49,751 nucleotides of DNA from positions 1-49,751 of the forward strand of contig JAUQZC010000046.1 of assembly GCA_030587435.1 (NCBI GenBank). The letters are read 5' to 3'. This DNA comes from Candidatus Baldrarchaeota archaeon (GTDB taxonomy: Archaea > Asgardarchaeota > Baldrarchaeia > Baldrarchaeales > DXJG01). Below, piece after piece: positions 9,660-18,377 of the stretch. The notes under the pieces are model-generated. The model had not been told where the DNA came from. It was given only the letters and a program-made list of their open reading frames with translations, and did no database searches. The position numbers and the translations under genes were made by a program. Numbering within the stretch: position 1 is the stretch's first letter; every line of letters starts with the position of its first letter.

Positions 9660-9706
9660 TGCTATATGATATGAAACAAGGTTTACGAAAAACTGGTAGT
9701 GCGTTG

Positions 9707-9817
9707 ATGCAGGGCTACCAAAGCAACTTAAGAATGCGAAAGAAAAATATTATGTATTTGAAGGGAGATAAACAGAAACTTAGATTGGTAGTTGGTGATG
9801 AAATGTGGAGGTCTTAA
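9707..9817 (+). CDS. Possible 36-residue leader peptide overlapping the first SIS gene
   Basis: An ATG-initiated frame of 36 codons lies within the predicted leader and ends with TAA at 9815-9817, thirteen bases into the downstream gene in another frame. The peptide is basic (RMRKKN, KGDKQKLR). No ribosome site is clear before its ATG, and nothing in it matches a family I know. It may be chance; the overlap with the next start could allow translational coupling. Confidence 0.15.
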   Translation: MQGYQSNLRMRKKNIMYLKGDKQKLRLVVGDEMWRS

Positions 9818-10374
9818 ACAAGTTTATTGAAGATTTACTTACCCAGTTGCAGGATAACATTAGGAAAATTGATAGAAAACAAGTTGAAGACGTTCTGAAA
9901 GCGTTACAAGGTGCTAAGCGAGTGATAACCGTCGGTATGGGCAGATCAGCTGTAGTAGCCCGAGACCTTGCTATAAGACTTTTACAAGCCGGATTTAATG
10001 TTATATCTATCAGAGAGGATTTAATAGGTCTTATTCCGATGATAAAAGGCGAAGAAGATGTAGTTGTCGCTATTTCAGGATCCGGAGAAACAGAAGAAGT
10101 TATTACGATATGTAAAGTTGCTAGGGAAAGGGGAGCAAAAATAGTAGCAGTAACATCCTTCCCCGACTCTACACTAGGGAAATTGTCCGATCATGTGCTT
10201 TGCATTGGTGGGAGAACAAGAAGATGGAAATATAGAGGATTCTTAGAAAGAGAAGTTGAAGGGGAAAGAGAACCTCTTTCACCCTCAGGTTCTCTTTTTG
10301 AAGTAAGTTCAATCATAGTATTAGAAGGACTTGTAGCAGAACTTGTTTACTCAAAACAGAGTAAAGGAGGCTAA
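9805..10374 (+). CDS. SIS-domain protein, 6-phospho-3-hexuloisomerase-like (first copy)
   Basis: A 189-residue single SIS (sugar isomerase) domain protein of the archaeal 6-phospho-3-hexuloisomerase type. The sugar-phosphate binding strands are seen in RVITVGMGRSAVVARDLAIRL and VVVAISGSGETEEV, followed by KIVAVTSFPDSTLGKLSDH and the late GSLFE segment that carries the family's conserved glutamate. PHI interconverts hexulose-6-phosphate and fructose-6-phosphate in the ribulose monophosphate route, used in archaea for ribose phosphate synthesis or formaldehyde fixation. No hexulose-phosphate synthase lies in the window, so the substrate is uncertain. GTG 9805 has a GGTGAT site five bases away. 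Confidence 0.8.
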   Translation: MEVLNKFIEDLLTQLQDNIRKIDRKQVEDVLKALQGAKRVITVGMGRSAVVARDLAIRLLQAGFNVISIREDLIGLIPMIKGEEDVVVAISGSGETEEVITICKVARERGAKIVAVTSFPDSTLGKLSDHVLCIGGRTRRWKYRGFLEREVEGEREPLSPSGSLFEVSSIIVLEGLVAELVYSKQSKGG

Positions 10375-10379
10375 GAACA

Positions 10380-10907
10380 TTGAGTAAGATTAAAAATCTC
10401 ATAAAACAGTTTTTAGAATCATCAAACGATATAATAAGCGGATTGGACAGTAAGGTCATTGAAAACTTCGCTGAGCAGTTAAAAAAGGCTAAACGTGTGT
10501 ACACAGTTGGCGTTGGATCGCTCAGTCTTCTTGCTAAGGGATTCACTACAAAACTCACATACCTAGGTTACGAAACCTATTTTATCGGCGAAACACTTAT
10601 GCCTTCCCCAAGCAAGAACGATCTTTTAATAGCGATTTCTGAGAGCGGTGAAGCAGATTATACGGTAAAAGCAGCCCGCATCGCTAAAAACCTTGGAGCA
10701 ACGGTTGTAGCTATAACGTCGTGTCCCCAGTCAACATTAGGAAAACTAGCCGACTTAAATATAGAAATTAAGTGGAAAGAAAAAATACCAAAAGAAGAAC
10801 TTAAAGAACGCGAAGGAGAACTTTTAACACCAAATTCGAGCCTCTTTGAGATAGTAACGCTTATGATTCTAAATGCAGTTATGTCCGAACTTGTCAATAA
10901 AACATAA
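10380..10907 (+). CDS. SIS-domain protein, 6-phospho-3-hexuloisomerase-like (second copy)
   Basis: A 175-residue paralogue of the preceding gene, five bases downstream. It keeps VYTVGVGSLSLLAKGF, LLIAISESGEADYTV, VVAITSCPQSTLGKLADL and the terminal SSLFEIVTL, but the first phosphate-binding loop (GVGSLS) and the second (SESGE in place of SGSGE) differ from the first copy. It lacks the GRTRRWK insertion of copy one. TTG 10380 has a strong GGAGG site nine bases upstream. The pair probably arose by duplication and may form a mixed multimer, since SIS active sites lie at subunit interfaces. Confidence 0.78.
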   Translation: MSKIKNLIKQFLESSNDIISGLDSKVIENFAEQLKKAKRVYTVGVGSLSLLAKGFTTKLTYLGYETYFIGETLMPSPSKNDLLIAISESGEADYTVKAARIAKNLGATVVAITSCPQSTLGKLADLNIEIKWKEKIPKEELKEREGELLTPNSSLFEIVTLMILNAVMSELVNKT

Positions 10908-11006
10908 AATGGGAATATATTAGGAATACTCATAATTCACCTCATTTATTTTCCCTCATTTTCAGAGGATTCATGTTAGCAGAAAATTACAATAAGTAAC
11001 TGCTTG

Positions 11007-12332
11007 TCACAATCTTTCTTTTATAACTTCTATAACCTTGGGTACTTCGATTTTTTCCTGTAATCTTGTTTTCATATCTCTTAAAACTATAAACCCTTCC
11101 TTAAGATCTCTCGGACCTACAATGATCACATAAGGAATTCCTTTTTTATCCGCATACTCAAGTGATTTGTCCAATTTACGTCTCATTAAATCTACATCGG
11201 TTGGTATATTTTCACGCCTTAGCTTTTGAGCTATCTTTATACTCTCTAACCTAACTTCTTCTTTAGCAGGAACAACATAAACCTTAGTTAACGTCTCTTC
11301 TTCTGAAATACTACCTTCTAAAACTTCCATAATCCTTTCAACACCCAAAGAAACACCTGTAGCAGGAACGTGAGGTCCACCGTAAAGTTCAATTAAATTA
11401 TCGTATCTACCTCCCCCGGCTATCGCAAGTCTAAATTGTTCTCCACTTGGGCTTTCCTTTAACACATACTCAAATATAGGACCAGTATAGTAATCTAATC
11501 CTCTAACTATGCTTAAATCTATTTTAACATATTTACGGGCATCATAAGCCTCCAAAATATCTAAGATACTTATTAATTCACTTATACCTTCTTCTCCTAC
11601 CTTTGAACCCCTTAAAAGACTTCTAACCCTTTCAAGTACCTCCATATTCTCTCCACTTATCGAAATAAACTCTAATAACCTTTCAGAAACTTCCTTAGGT
11701 ATGCCCTTCGAGGAAAGTTCTTCCATAACTCCCTCCAATCCTATTTTATCCAACTTATCAATAGATCTAAACGCATCCAAAATCTTATCGCCTGGAACAC
11801 CAGCTTTAACTGCCATACCTTCTAAAATCTTCCTATTGTTCAATCTAACCTCAATATTATCTAATCCTAAAGCCTTTAGAGCATCTACACCAACAGCAAT
11901 TACCTCAGCATCAGCATCAGGTAACGGTGAACCTGCAACATCAGCATCAGCCTGCCAAAATTCACGATACCTACCAGTTTGAGGCCTTTCATACCTCCAA
12001 ACACGAGAAATACAATACCTCTTAAACGGTTTAGGTAGATACGGATTTTGTGCCACAACCCTCGCAAAAGGTACAGTTAAATCAAATCTTAAACCAACAT
12101 CACGTCCGCCTTTATCTTTAAACTTAAATATTTGCTTTTCCACTTCTTCTCCGCACTTTCTAGACAAAACTTCCCAATATTCAATTGCAGGTGTTTCTAA
12201 GGGCTCAAACCCATAGCTTTCAAAAACCTTTCTTATAATATGAAGTATCCTTTCCCTTTTTATCATATCTCGAGGTAAGAAATCTCTCATACCTCTTAAA
12301 GCCTTAAACTCCCTCAAGCTGTCCACCCACAT
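11007..12332 (-). CDS. hisS: Histidyl-tRNA synthetase
   Basis: The class II synthetase that charges tRNA-His. The 441-residue protein is near full length. It opens with LRGMRDFLPRDM, and has motif 2 RVWRYERPQTGRYREFWQAD (landmarks RYERPQTGRYREF), the histidine-specific motif VRGLDYYTG, the GGGRYDNLIELYGG segment, motif 3 ATGVSLGVERI, and a C-terminal anticodon-binding domain (KVYVVPA to the end). The ATG at 12332 has no ribosome site, but a TTTAAATATT element lies about 30 bases upstream, so the mRNA may be leaderless. A TTG five codons in has GGGTGG before it and is an alternative start. It shares direction with yjbQ and nth. Confidence 0.95.
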   Translation of the reverse strand: MWVDSLREFKALRGMRDFLPRDMIKRERILHIIRKVFESYGFEPLETPAIEYWEVLSRKCGEEVEKQIFKFKDKGGRDVGLRFDLTVPFARVVAQNPYLPKPFKRYCISRVWRYERPQTGRYREFWQADADVAGSPLPDADAEVIAVGVDALKALGLDNIEVRLNNRKILEGMAVKAGVPGDKILDAFRSIDKLDKIGLEGVMEELSSKGIPKEVSERLLEFISISGENMEVLERVRSLLRGSKVGEEGISELISILDILEAYDARKYVKIDLSIVRGLDYYTGPIFEYVLKESPSGEQFRLAIAGGGRYDNLIELYGGPHVPATGVSLGVERIMEVLEGSISEEETLTKVYVVPAKEEVRLESIKIAQKLRRENIPTDVDLMRRKLDKSLEYADKKGIPYVIIVGPRDLKEGFIVLRDMKTRLQEKIEVPKVIEVIKERL

Positions 12333-12423
12333 TAAACTTACAATTTTAGGTACACAATTAATATTTAAACTTCAACCAAATGAAATATACAAATGTTTGA
12401 ACTAATTTTAGAGCTGTTAACTG

Positions 12424-12828
12424 TCATTCACCAATTATTTGTACTATTAGGCGCCGAGATCTTGGTCTTACATCTAATTCTACGAAAACTATTTGTTGCC
12501 ATGTCCCTAAGATCAAATTCCCATCAGCGACAGGCACCGATAAACTTGGACCTAGAATTGAAGCTCTTAGATGACTATGACCATTTACGGGATGTCTATA
12601 ACGTCCTGTTTTCGGTATAAGCTTTTCCAAAATATCCTTAAAATCTTGGACAAGATTTGGTTCAAACTCAATTGTTGTTATTGCGCCAGTGGCCCCCGGA
12701 ATAAATACCGTAACTAGACCATTTCTTATTCCCGAATCCTTAACTGCCTTTTCAACCATACCAGTTATATTTACAACATCGATCTCGCCTGCAGTATTAA
12801 GGTGTAACTCTTTCCTTACTACTTTCAC
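12424..12828 (-). CDS. YjbQ-family (UPF0047) protein, first of two in the window
   Basis: A 134-residue cytosolic protein of the YjbQ/UPF0047 family, some members of which show weak thiamine-phosphate synthase activity. The conserved end is clear: YRHP, GHSHLRASILGPS, and LGTWQQIVFVELDVRPRSR. The segment that reads HTTAAI in the other copy (25618-26046) is here GATGAI, placing this one in the divergent archaeal subgroup. The start is set by an AGGTGG site eight bases before GTG 12828; an in-frame GTG at 12840 lies inside that site. It overlaps the end of nth by 32 bases, so the two are co-translated. Confidence 0.82.
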   Translation of the reverse strand: MKVVRKELHLNTAGEIDVVNITGMVEKAVKDSGIRNGLVTVFIPGATGAITTIEFEPNLVQDFKDILEKLIPKTGRYRHPVNGHSHLRASILGPSLSVPVADGNLILGTWQQIVFVELDVRPRSRRLIVQIIGE

Positions 12829-13498
12829 TTCTGGTACCACCTTTTAACTTTTTATAAAACTCACAAAATCTTGCAATAGGACACTTATCACATAAAGGTT
12901 TCCCACCTTTACAAATCTCTCTCCCAAACATTATCAAAAGTATATGTGCTACAGCGTACTTATTACGTGGAAGGGCTTTCTCCCAAGTGTGTCTAATGTT
13001 CTCGTAGTTAATCTTTCCCTTAACTATACCTAATCTCCTAGAAATTCTCATAATGTGAGTATCAACTGGAAATACTGGTTTGTTAGCGGCAAAAAGTAAA
13101 ATAACATCAGCAGTTTTGAAGCCGACACCAGGAAGCTTCAAAAGCTCTTTTCTTGCATCCTCTAAAGGCAGGTTTAGGACTTTACTCAAATTACCATCAT
13201 ATTTTTTCATAATTATTCGTGCAATTTCCTTGATTCTAATACTCTTAGCATTGTATAAGCCAGCCACTTTTATACTTTCTTTTATACTTTCAAGATCGGC
13301 TTCAGCAATACTTTTGGGGTCAATTCCAACTTTTCTCTCTAATTGATTGATCGCTTTTCTGACATTTATCCAACTAGTCCTTTGAGAGAGAATTGTAGAA
13401 ACTAAGATCTTAAATGGATCACGTATTTCCCATTTCCAAGGAACATATATTTTTTCCAAAATTTTAATAATGTTCAGAAGCCTAATTTTACTTTGCAT
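12797..13498 (-). CDS. nth: Endonuclease III, DNA glycosylase/AP lyase
   Basis: A base-excision repair enzyme removing oxidised pyrimidines. The 233-residue protein has the helix-hairpin-helix LLKLPGVGFKTADVILLF with the catalytic lysine region, the catalytic aspartate in FPVDTHIMRI, and the four-cysteine [4Fe-4S] loop C-x6-C-x2-C-x5-C (CKGGKPLCDKCPIARFC). ATG 13498 has a GGTG site five bases upstream and fits the family's N-terminus; a longer frame from 13540 is unlikely. The C-terminal tail overlaps the next gene. It diverges from the membrane protein gene at 13609. Confidence 0.93.
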   Translation of the reverse strand: MQSKIRLLNIIKILEKIYVPWKWEIRDPFKILVSTILSQRTSWINVRKAINQLERKVGIDPKSIAEADLESIKESIKVAGLYNAKSIRIKEIARIIMKKYDGNLSKVLNLPLEDARKELLKLPGVGFKTADVILLFAANKPVFPVDTHIMRISRRLGIVKGKINYENIRHTWEKALPRNKYAVAHILLIMFGREICKGGKPLCDKCPIARFCEFYKKLKGGTRSESSKERVTP

Positions 13499-13608
13499 CG
13501 CGACACCACGCAAAGAATAATAAATAACGTTAAACAACATGTAGTAAATCGATTACTGCAATATCGAATTAAAGATTGCTTAACATAATTAGATATAAAA
13601 TCAGCAAT

Positions 13609-14481
13609 ATGGAAGAGAAAATGATGTACCAAACTATAGCTTCCTGCATTCTCAGTTCGCTTGGTGTTTTCTCCCTTATTCATGGCCTCGAGACCACTAC
13701 TAGAAGTGATAGAAAAGAAATGTTTTCATCCATACTTGCAGCATTCATTCTTTTCTATCTTGCAGTTAACATTTACTTAAACGTTGCAAGTTTTCTTTCT
13801 ATTATCATAACCCTAAGCATACCAATAACTGCGATCCTAGTCATAATACTAAATTTGTTTAAGCCATTGTTTCAAAAAATAAAACTACATATGGGAAAAC
13901 ATGTAAAGGACAGCAAAACAAGAGAAGTTCTTCGAAAGCTCTTTCATCTGCTCTCCCTTGTTCTCATCATAACTTACATATACTACGGAGAAGAAATAAC
14001 AATTCAAATAACATATCTTGCTCTTATTTTCTTTTATCTCACAGATATTCTGAGATTCTGGATACCAAAATATTACCCATTTGCGGTTATAGCTGACTTA
14101 GTTCTAAGAAAAGGGGAAACAGAGAAAATAGGACCACATACCTACTATGTTATTAGTGCAAGTCTTGCACTAATGCTTTTTTCCATGTACACAGCTGTGA
14201 TTGCCCTCATAGCAGCAGCAATGGGAGATGCATCAGCGGCAATAGCCGGAAGAACTTTAGGGAAACATAAATTGCCGTGGAGAAAGGAAAAAACAATTGA
14301 AGGGTCAATAGCAGCTTTTGCAACAACTTTTACCGTCCTTATTTTGTTTACGCCGATAGAAAAAGCTCTCATAGGAGCAGTTCTACTATTAATTATAGAT
14401 CTCATAGATCCGCCCATAAACGACAATCTTCTCAATGGTCTAGCCATAGCAGCTGGTCTAACACTTTTTAATTTGTATTAG
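13609..14481 (+). CDS. Dolichol kinase / CTP-dependent polyprenol or diacylglycerol kinase family membrane protein
   Basis: A 290-residue membrane protein with about eight helices. The CTP-transferase signature of the dolichol kinase/DGK1/phytol kinase group is clear in the second half: EVLRKLFHLLSL, GDASAAIAGRTLGKHKLPW and the KTIEGSIAAF motif, then DLIDPPINDNLLNGLA. These enzymes phosphorylate polyprenols, diacylglycerol or phytol with CTP in the membrane; in archaea a role in dolichyl-phosphate sugar carriers for N-glycosylation is plausible. Start at ATG 13609; ATG 13621 after GGAAGAG is possible, and a TTG at 13576 is less likely. Confidence 0.82.
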   Translation: MEEKMMYQTIASCILSSLGVFSLIHGLETTTRSDRKEMFSSILAAFILFYLAVNIYLNVASFLSIIITLSIPITAILVIILNLFKPLFQKIKLHMGKHVKDSKTREVLRKLFHLLSLVLIITYIYYGEEITIQITYLALIFFYLTDILRFWIPKYYPFAVIADLVLRKGETEKIGPHTYYVISASLALMLFSMYTAVIALIAAAMGDASAAIAGRTLGKHKLPWRKEKTIEGSIAAFATTFTVLILFTPIEKALIGAVLLLIIDLIDPPINDNLLNGLAIAAGLTLFNLY

Positions 14482-14843
14482 TCAAACTATTAGGCTTTAA
14501 ACTTCGCGGTCACTTTTATGCTGATATTTTCTTTCTAGCGAAGCACTATCTTTGCCTACAGGTAATTTAGATGAAGTTAACAGTGAACCGAAATAGATTC
14601 TACGTCTTATTACTTAAGGAGTAGTTTCCTAAATCATAATTCTTACATCCGTAGACTTTGATGACATGTTAATAATACTACGTAATCTTTAAATAACGAT
14701 GAGAGGTTCAATTCTAACTACAATCACACATAATTTATCGACGCCTCTAAGTTATTAACCTGCTGACATTTACGAATTTTATTTCACCCATAAACCTTAA
14801 AATACCACACTTTAAATAAAACCATAAGACGGGAGTGAAACAC
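14482..14843. other. Gene-free region before EF-2
   Basis: A 362-base A+T-rich stretch with no credible gene. It must carry the EF-2 promoter; TTTAAATAAA at 14811-14820 and CCTTAAAATA at 14795-14804 are TATA candidates. A TGATGA sits at 14658-14663 and a CGATGA at 14698-14703, but matching D boxes are lacking, so no C/D RNA is called. Confidence 0.35.
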
Positions 14844-17054
14844 ATGGTTAGAATAAAACAACCAGAGGAAGTAATTGAACTAGTAACGAAAGGACCCTTT
14901 GAAACAAAACGAATATTCAGTATAGTCGCTCACATCGACCATGGAAAGACTACCACAACAGACTATCTACTAAGAAGAGCAGGTCTAATGTCATTCGATG
15001 CCGCAGGACAAGTACTAATGACAGACTACGACGAAGAAGAACAGCAAAGAGGAATAACCATATTCACATCCGTAGTAAACTTAAGCTACGAATATAACGG
15101 TAAAAACTACATATTCCAAATCAACGACACGCCAGGACACATATCCTTCACAGGTGAGGTATCAAGAGCACTAAGAGCTAGCGACGGAGCAATAATCCTA
15201 GTAGATGCTCTCGAAGGAGTAATGACACAAACAGAAACAAACATACGCCTAGCAGTAGGAGAAGAACTCTGCAAACCCGTACTATTCATCAACAAAGTCG
15301 ACAGATTAATCAGCGAACTTAGACTACAACCAAAAGAAGTCGGTTTAAAACTGGACAAAATAGTTAGAAAAGTTAACACTCTTATAAGAAAAGTAGCACC
15401 ACAACAATTTAAAAAAGAATGGCAAGTATCCTTCCAAAATGGAACAGTAGCAATAGGGTCAGCAAAACATGGATGGGGATTCACCATTGACATAATTAAG
15501 GAGAAAGGGATTGATGCAAACATAATTTTCCAGAAATATAAGGAAGGAGAAATAGAATGGTTACGTAAAAACTTACCATTAGATGATGCACTGCTAAGAA
15601 TGGTTATTCATCATTTACCAGATCCTAAGACTGCGCAAAAATATAGAATACCAAAGATATGGACAGGAGATATAAACACACCTGAAGGACAAGCACTCAT
15701 AAACTGCGATCCTAACGGCCCTCTAATTGGTATGATAACAAAAATATTCATTCATCCTAAAACAAAAAGGCCTACACTAATAGGACGAATATTTTCAGGA
15801 ACACTGGAAGCCGGAGAAGAAATATACTTTGTTAATCAGAAAAGCACTGTGAGAATCCGAAGACTAGGAGTTATGGAAATAACAGACCTACTTGATGTAG
15901 AGGAAATACCTGCGGGAAACCTTTTTGCAATTTACGGGGTTTTGTGTCCAGCTGGTGAAACATTCATCAGACCTGGTGCTAACATTCCAGTATTTGAAAA
16001 AATCAAATACGTCGCAGAGCCCGTCGTCTCAAGAAAAATAGAACCAGTAGATCCACAAGACCTTGCAAGGCTAGGAGAAGTCGTAAAGATGTGGGTTCTA
16101 GCCGACCCAACAGCATCCTTCTACCTAGATCAAGAAGCAAGACAATACATATTATCGGGAATCGACCCACTACAGATAGAAATCCTCACAAAAAGAATAA
16201 ACGAACAAGTACCAATCAGAGTCTCTCCGCCAATCATCGTGTATCGTGAAGTACCCACCAAAAGAGGTATGGAAGTTCATACAAAGTCACCTAACACACA
16301 CAACAAGCTAAAATTATACATAGAGCCATTAAGTCAAGAAACAATAGAGTTAATCAAACAAGGAAAGATATGGGCGGAACAAGACAGAAAAGAAAGAGCA
16401 AGAATACTGAGAGAAATAGGATGGGATGCAAACGAAGCAAAAAACATATGGGACATCTGGGGAAACAACATACTTGTAGACCTAACAAAAGGAGTACAAA
16501 GACTAGACAGAATAAAATCATATATCATCGCGGCATGGAGAGAGTGGTGTTCAAATGCTACTCTTGCTCAAGAACCAGCAATGGGAGTAAAAGCTGTAAT
16601 GACAGACGCCGTCGTGCACGTAGACCCAGCACACACAGGAATGGGACAAATAGCACCAATGACACATGCAGCACTACACATAAGCTTCTTAACAGCTAAT
16701 CCAAAACTATACGAACCAATACTAAAAATAGACATAAAAGCACCAAGCGACATGCAAGGAGCTGTCATCAAAATCTTAACCCAACATCGAGGCGTAGTCA
16801 CAAACGTAATTATTGAAGAGGACTGGGTTACAATACAAGGAAACATCCCAACCGCAGAAACGCTAGGAATCGCAGACGAATTCAGATCTGCAACAGCTGG
16901 AAAAGCTTTCTGGGGCTATGAGTTCCTAGAATTCAGACCAGTACCAGACAACATGCAAGAAAAACTTATCCTAGAGATTAGAAAAAGAAAAGGTCTACCA
17001 ACACAGCTACCAACACCGAAACTATGGGAGAGACTACTATACGTCAGGACATGA
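14844..17054 (+). CDS. fusA: Translation elongation factor 2 (aEF-2), divergent
   Basis: The GTPase that moves tRNA and mRNA through the ribosome. The 736-residue length and domain order are those of archaeal EF-2: G1 AHIDHGKT, the switch DEEEQQRGITI, G3 DTPGH, G4 NKVD, then domains II-V with PTASFYLDQEARQ and the C-terminal ATAGKAFWGYEF. Several positions are unusual: TTTTDYLLRRAG after the P-loop, HISFTGEV where HVDFTG is usual, and above all the domain IV tip, HVDPAHTGMGQ, in place of the near-universal H-x-D-x-x-H-R-G-x-x-Q. The histidine that would become diphthamide (codon 16632-16634, residue 597) remains, its neighbour arginine does not. ATG 14844 is preferred because GGGAGTGA lies five bases before it. 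Confidence 0.95.
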   Translation: MVRIKQPEEVIELVTKGPFETKRIFSIVAHIDHGKTTTTDYLLRRAGLMSFDAAGQVLMTDYDEEEQQRGITIFTSVVNLSYEYNGKNYIFQINDTPGHISFTGEVSRALRASDGAIILVDALEGVMTQTETNIRLAVGEELCKPVLFINKVDRLISELRLQPKEVGLKLDKIVRKVNTLIRKVAPQQFKKEWQVSFQNGTVAIGSAKHGWGFTIDIIKEKGIDANIIFQKYKEGEIEWLRKNLPLDDALLRMVIHHLPDPKTAQKYRIPKIWTGDINTPEGQALINCDPNGPLIGMITKIFIHPKTKRPTLIGRIFSGTLEAGEEIYFVNQKSTVRIRRLGVMEITDLLDVEEIPAGNLFAIYGVLCPAGETFIRPGANIPVFEKIKYVAEPVVSRKIEPVDPQDLARLGEVVKMWVLADPTASFYLDQEARQYILSGIDPLQIEILTKRINEQVPIRVSPPIIVYREVPTKRGMEVHTKSPNTHNKLKLYIEPLSQETIELIKQGKIWAEQDRKERARILREIGWDANEAKNIWDIWGNNILVDLTKGVQRLDRIKSYIIAAWREWCSNATLAQEPAMGVKAVMTDAVVHVDPAHTGMGQIAPMTHAALHISFLTANPKLYEPILKIDIKAPSDMQGAVIKILTQHRGVVTNVIIEEDWVTIQGNIPTAETLGIADEFRSATAGKAFWGYEFLEFRPVPDNMQEKLILEIRKRKGLPTQLPTPKLWERLLYVRT

Positions 17055-17237
17055 TCGGTATTACAGGCTTTTTCAAAAGGTTCTCAACATCTAAATCAGA
17101 AAACTTCCACAATCTATATTTTAAAATCTCAATTTTTTAAGTTGTTATTTTGCTTCCCTAACTCGGAAATAGATTTTCAGCTTAGAAATTTAAAAGATTA
17201 GGATAAGCTAGAATACTATTAATTACCAAGTTAAACT

Positions 17238-18135
17238 ATGAAAATGAATAGGGAATATAGAGCCTTTTTCGATACTCCTATCGACAATAAAATCCAAACC
17301 TTTACGTTTTAGGTATACCTTGGGACCTTTCCTCATCATATCGTAGAGGAGCCGCTCTTTTATAAGAAAATCAACTTCCAGTAAAATTTATAACATCTAC
17401 TCAGAGGATCTCCTCAATTTGGGAGAATTCTAGAGATTAAAGGACTTAGGAGATCTAGAACTTAGTAATAAAACCATAGAACAAGCTTACAACGATTTAC
17501 TAAGAGTTATCGAGGAAAATTATAAAAATGATGAGCTTTCCCTGTTTATGGGCGGAGATCACATAATTACCTACCTTTGCATAAAAGCTGTAAAAAGGTT
17601 ATTGGAGGGAAATAGGGCTTACTATATTTTGTTTTCCACCTCGACCTATACAAGGAATATGAGGAAGATATTTATTCTCATGCTTGCGTAGTGCGTAGAA
17701 TCGTGGAAAAAACTGGTTTCTCCAGAAAACATTATTGAAGTAGGTATAAGAGCCCCAACCCGTGAACAAATAGATTTTGCTAAAAAGCACGGCATAAAAT
17801 ATCAACTCACGACCTTCATTTACTAAATGTCAAAGACACATTAAGGTTATTAATCGAAGAATTAAATTCCCGTGTTGAAAAAGCCTATTTATCCATAGAT
17901 CTAGATGTTTTAGACCCTTCCTACACGTTGGGTGTTGGAAACCCTGAGCCTAGCGGTATTTCAACAAGACAACTTATTGAGACATATTTCATGAAATTGG
18001 TTCGTTAAACATCGCATGTTTTGACATCGTTGAACTTTGTCCAAAATATGCCTAGCGGGATAAGTGGGTTTTGCAACTGCAAAAATCATAAGGGAAGCCC
18101 TGGGAATTATTGCGAAAGATATCTTTCTAAGTAAA
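17238..18135 (+). pseudogene. Agmatinase/arginase-family ureohydrolase, disrupted
   Basis: Pieces of one ureohydrolase appear in order but in changing frames with stops between them: LGIPWDLSSSYRRGA (about 17307-17352), then FMGGDHIITY (about 17550), HLDLYKEYEEDIYSHACVVRR (landmarks HLDLY, SHAC; about 17640-17700), IIEVGIRAPTREQIDFAKK, then SIDLDVLDPSYTLG (about 17896) and PEPSGISTRQLIE, and finally CFDIVELCPKY and TAKIIREALG. Known family metal ligands lie in GGDH, D-A-H and D-x-D; the first and last survive, while the middle H-F-D-A-H motif has lost residues. I count at least six frame changes or stops. A working enzyme would convert agmatine or aminopropylagmatine with release of urea. The end is approximate. 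Confidence 0.88.
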
Positions 18136-18313
18136 CATTTCGCTAGGAAATTCAAACCACTTCATCGAACCTGTCTGTCGGAAGTTGGTAAAAATACCCT
18201 AAAACTTAGCGAATCGATAAAAGTATTTGTAGCTTAATACTAAATATTTAACCAATCGTTATTCTAGCAATAAAAGCTTCGAAAAAGTCTAATTCTTAAT
18301 TTCTACCCAATAG

Positions 18314-18325
18314 ATATAAATAAAT
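18314..18325 (+). promoter_or_regulatory. TATA element for the porGDAB operon
   Basis: ATATAAATAAAT lies about 55 bases before the porG ATG; transcription would start near 18340-18345, leaving a leader of some 35 bases that contains the GAGGGGT ribosome site. Confidence 0.5.
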
Positions 18326-18377
18326 AAACTACGTATCAAAACTATCAAAGCTACTAATAACTTAGTGAGGGGTAAGA

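Noticed and set aside
14640..14780. C/D box small RNA candidate
   Set aside because: TGATGA and CGATGA boxes are present, but D and D' boxes at suitable spacing are not; a lone CTGA near 14761 gives guides that are too long.
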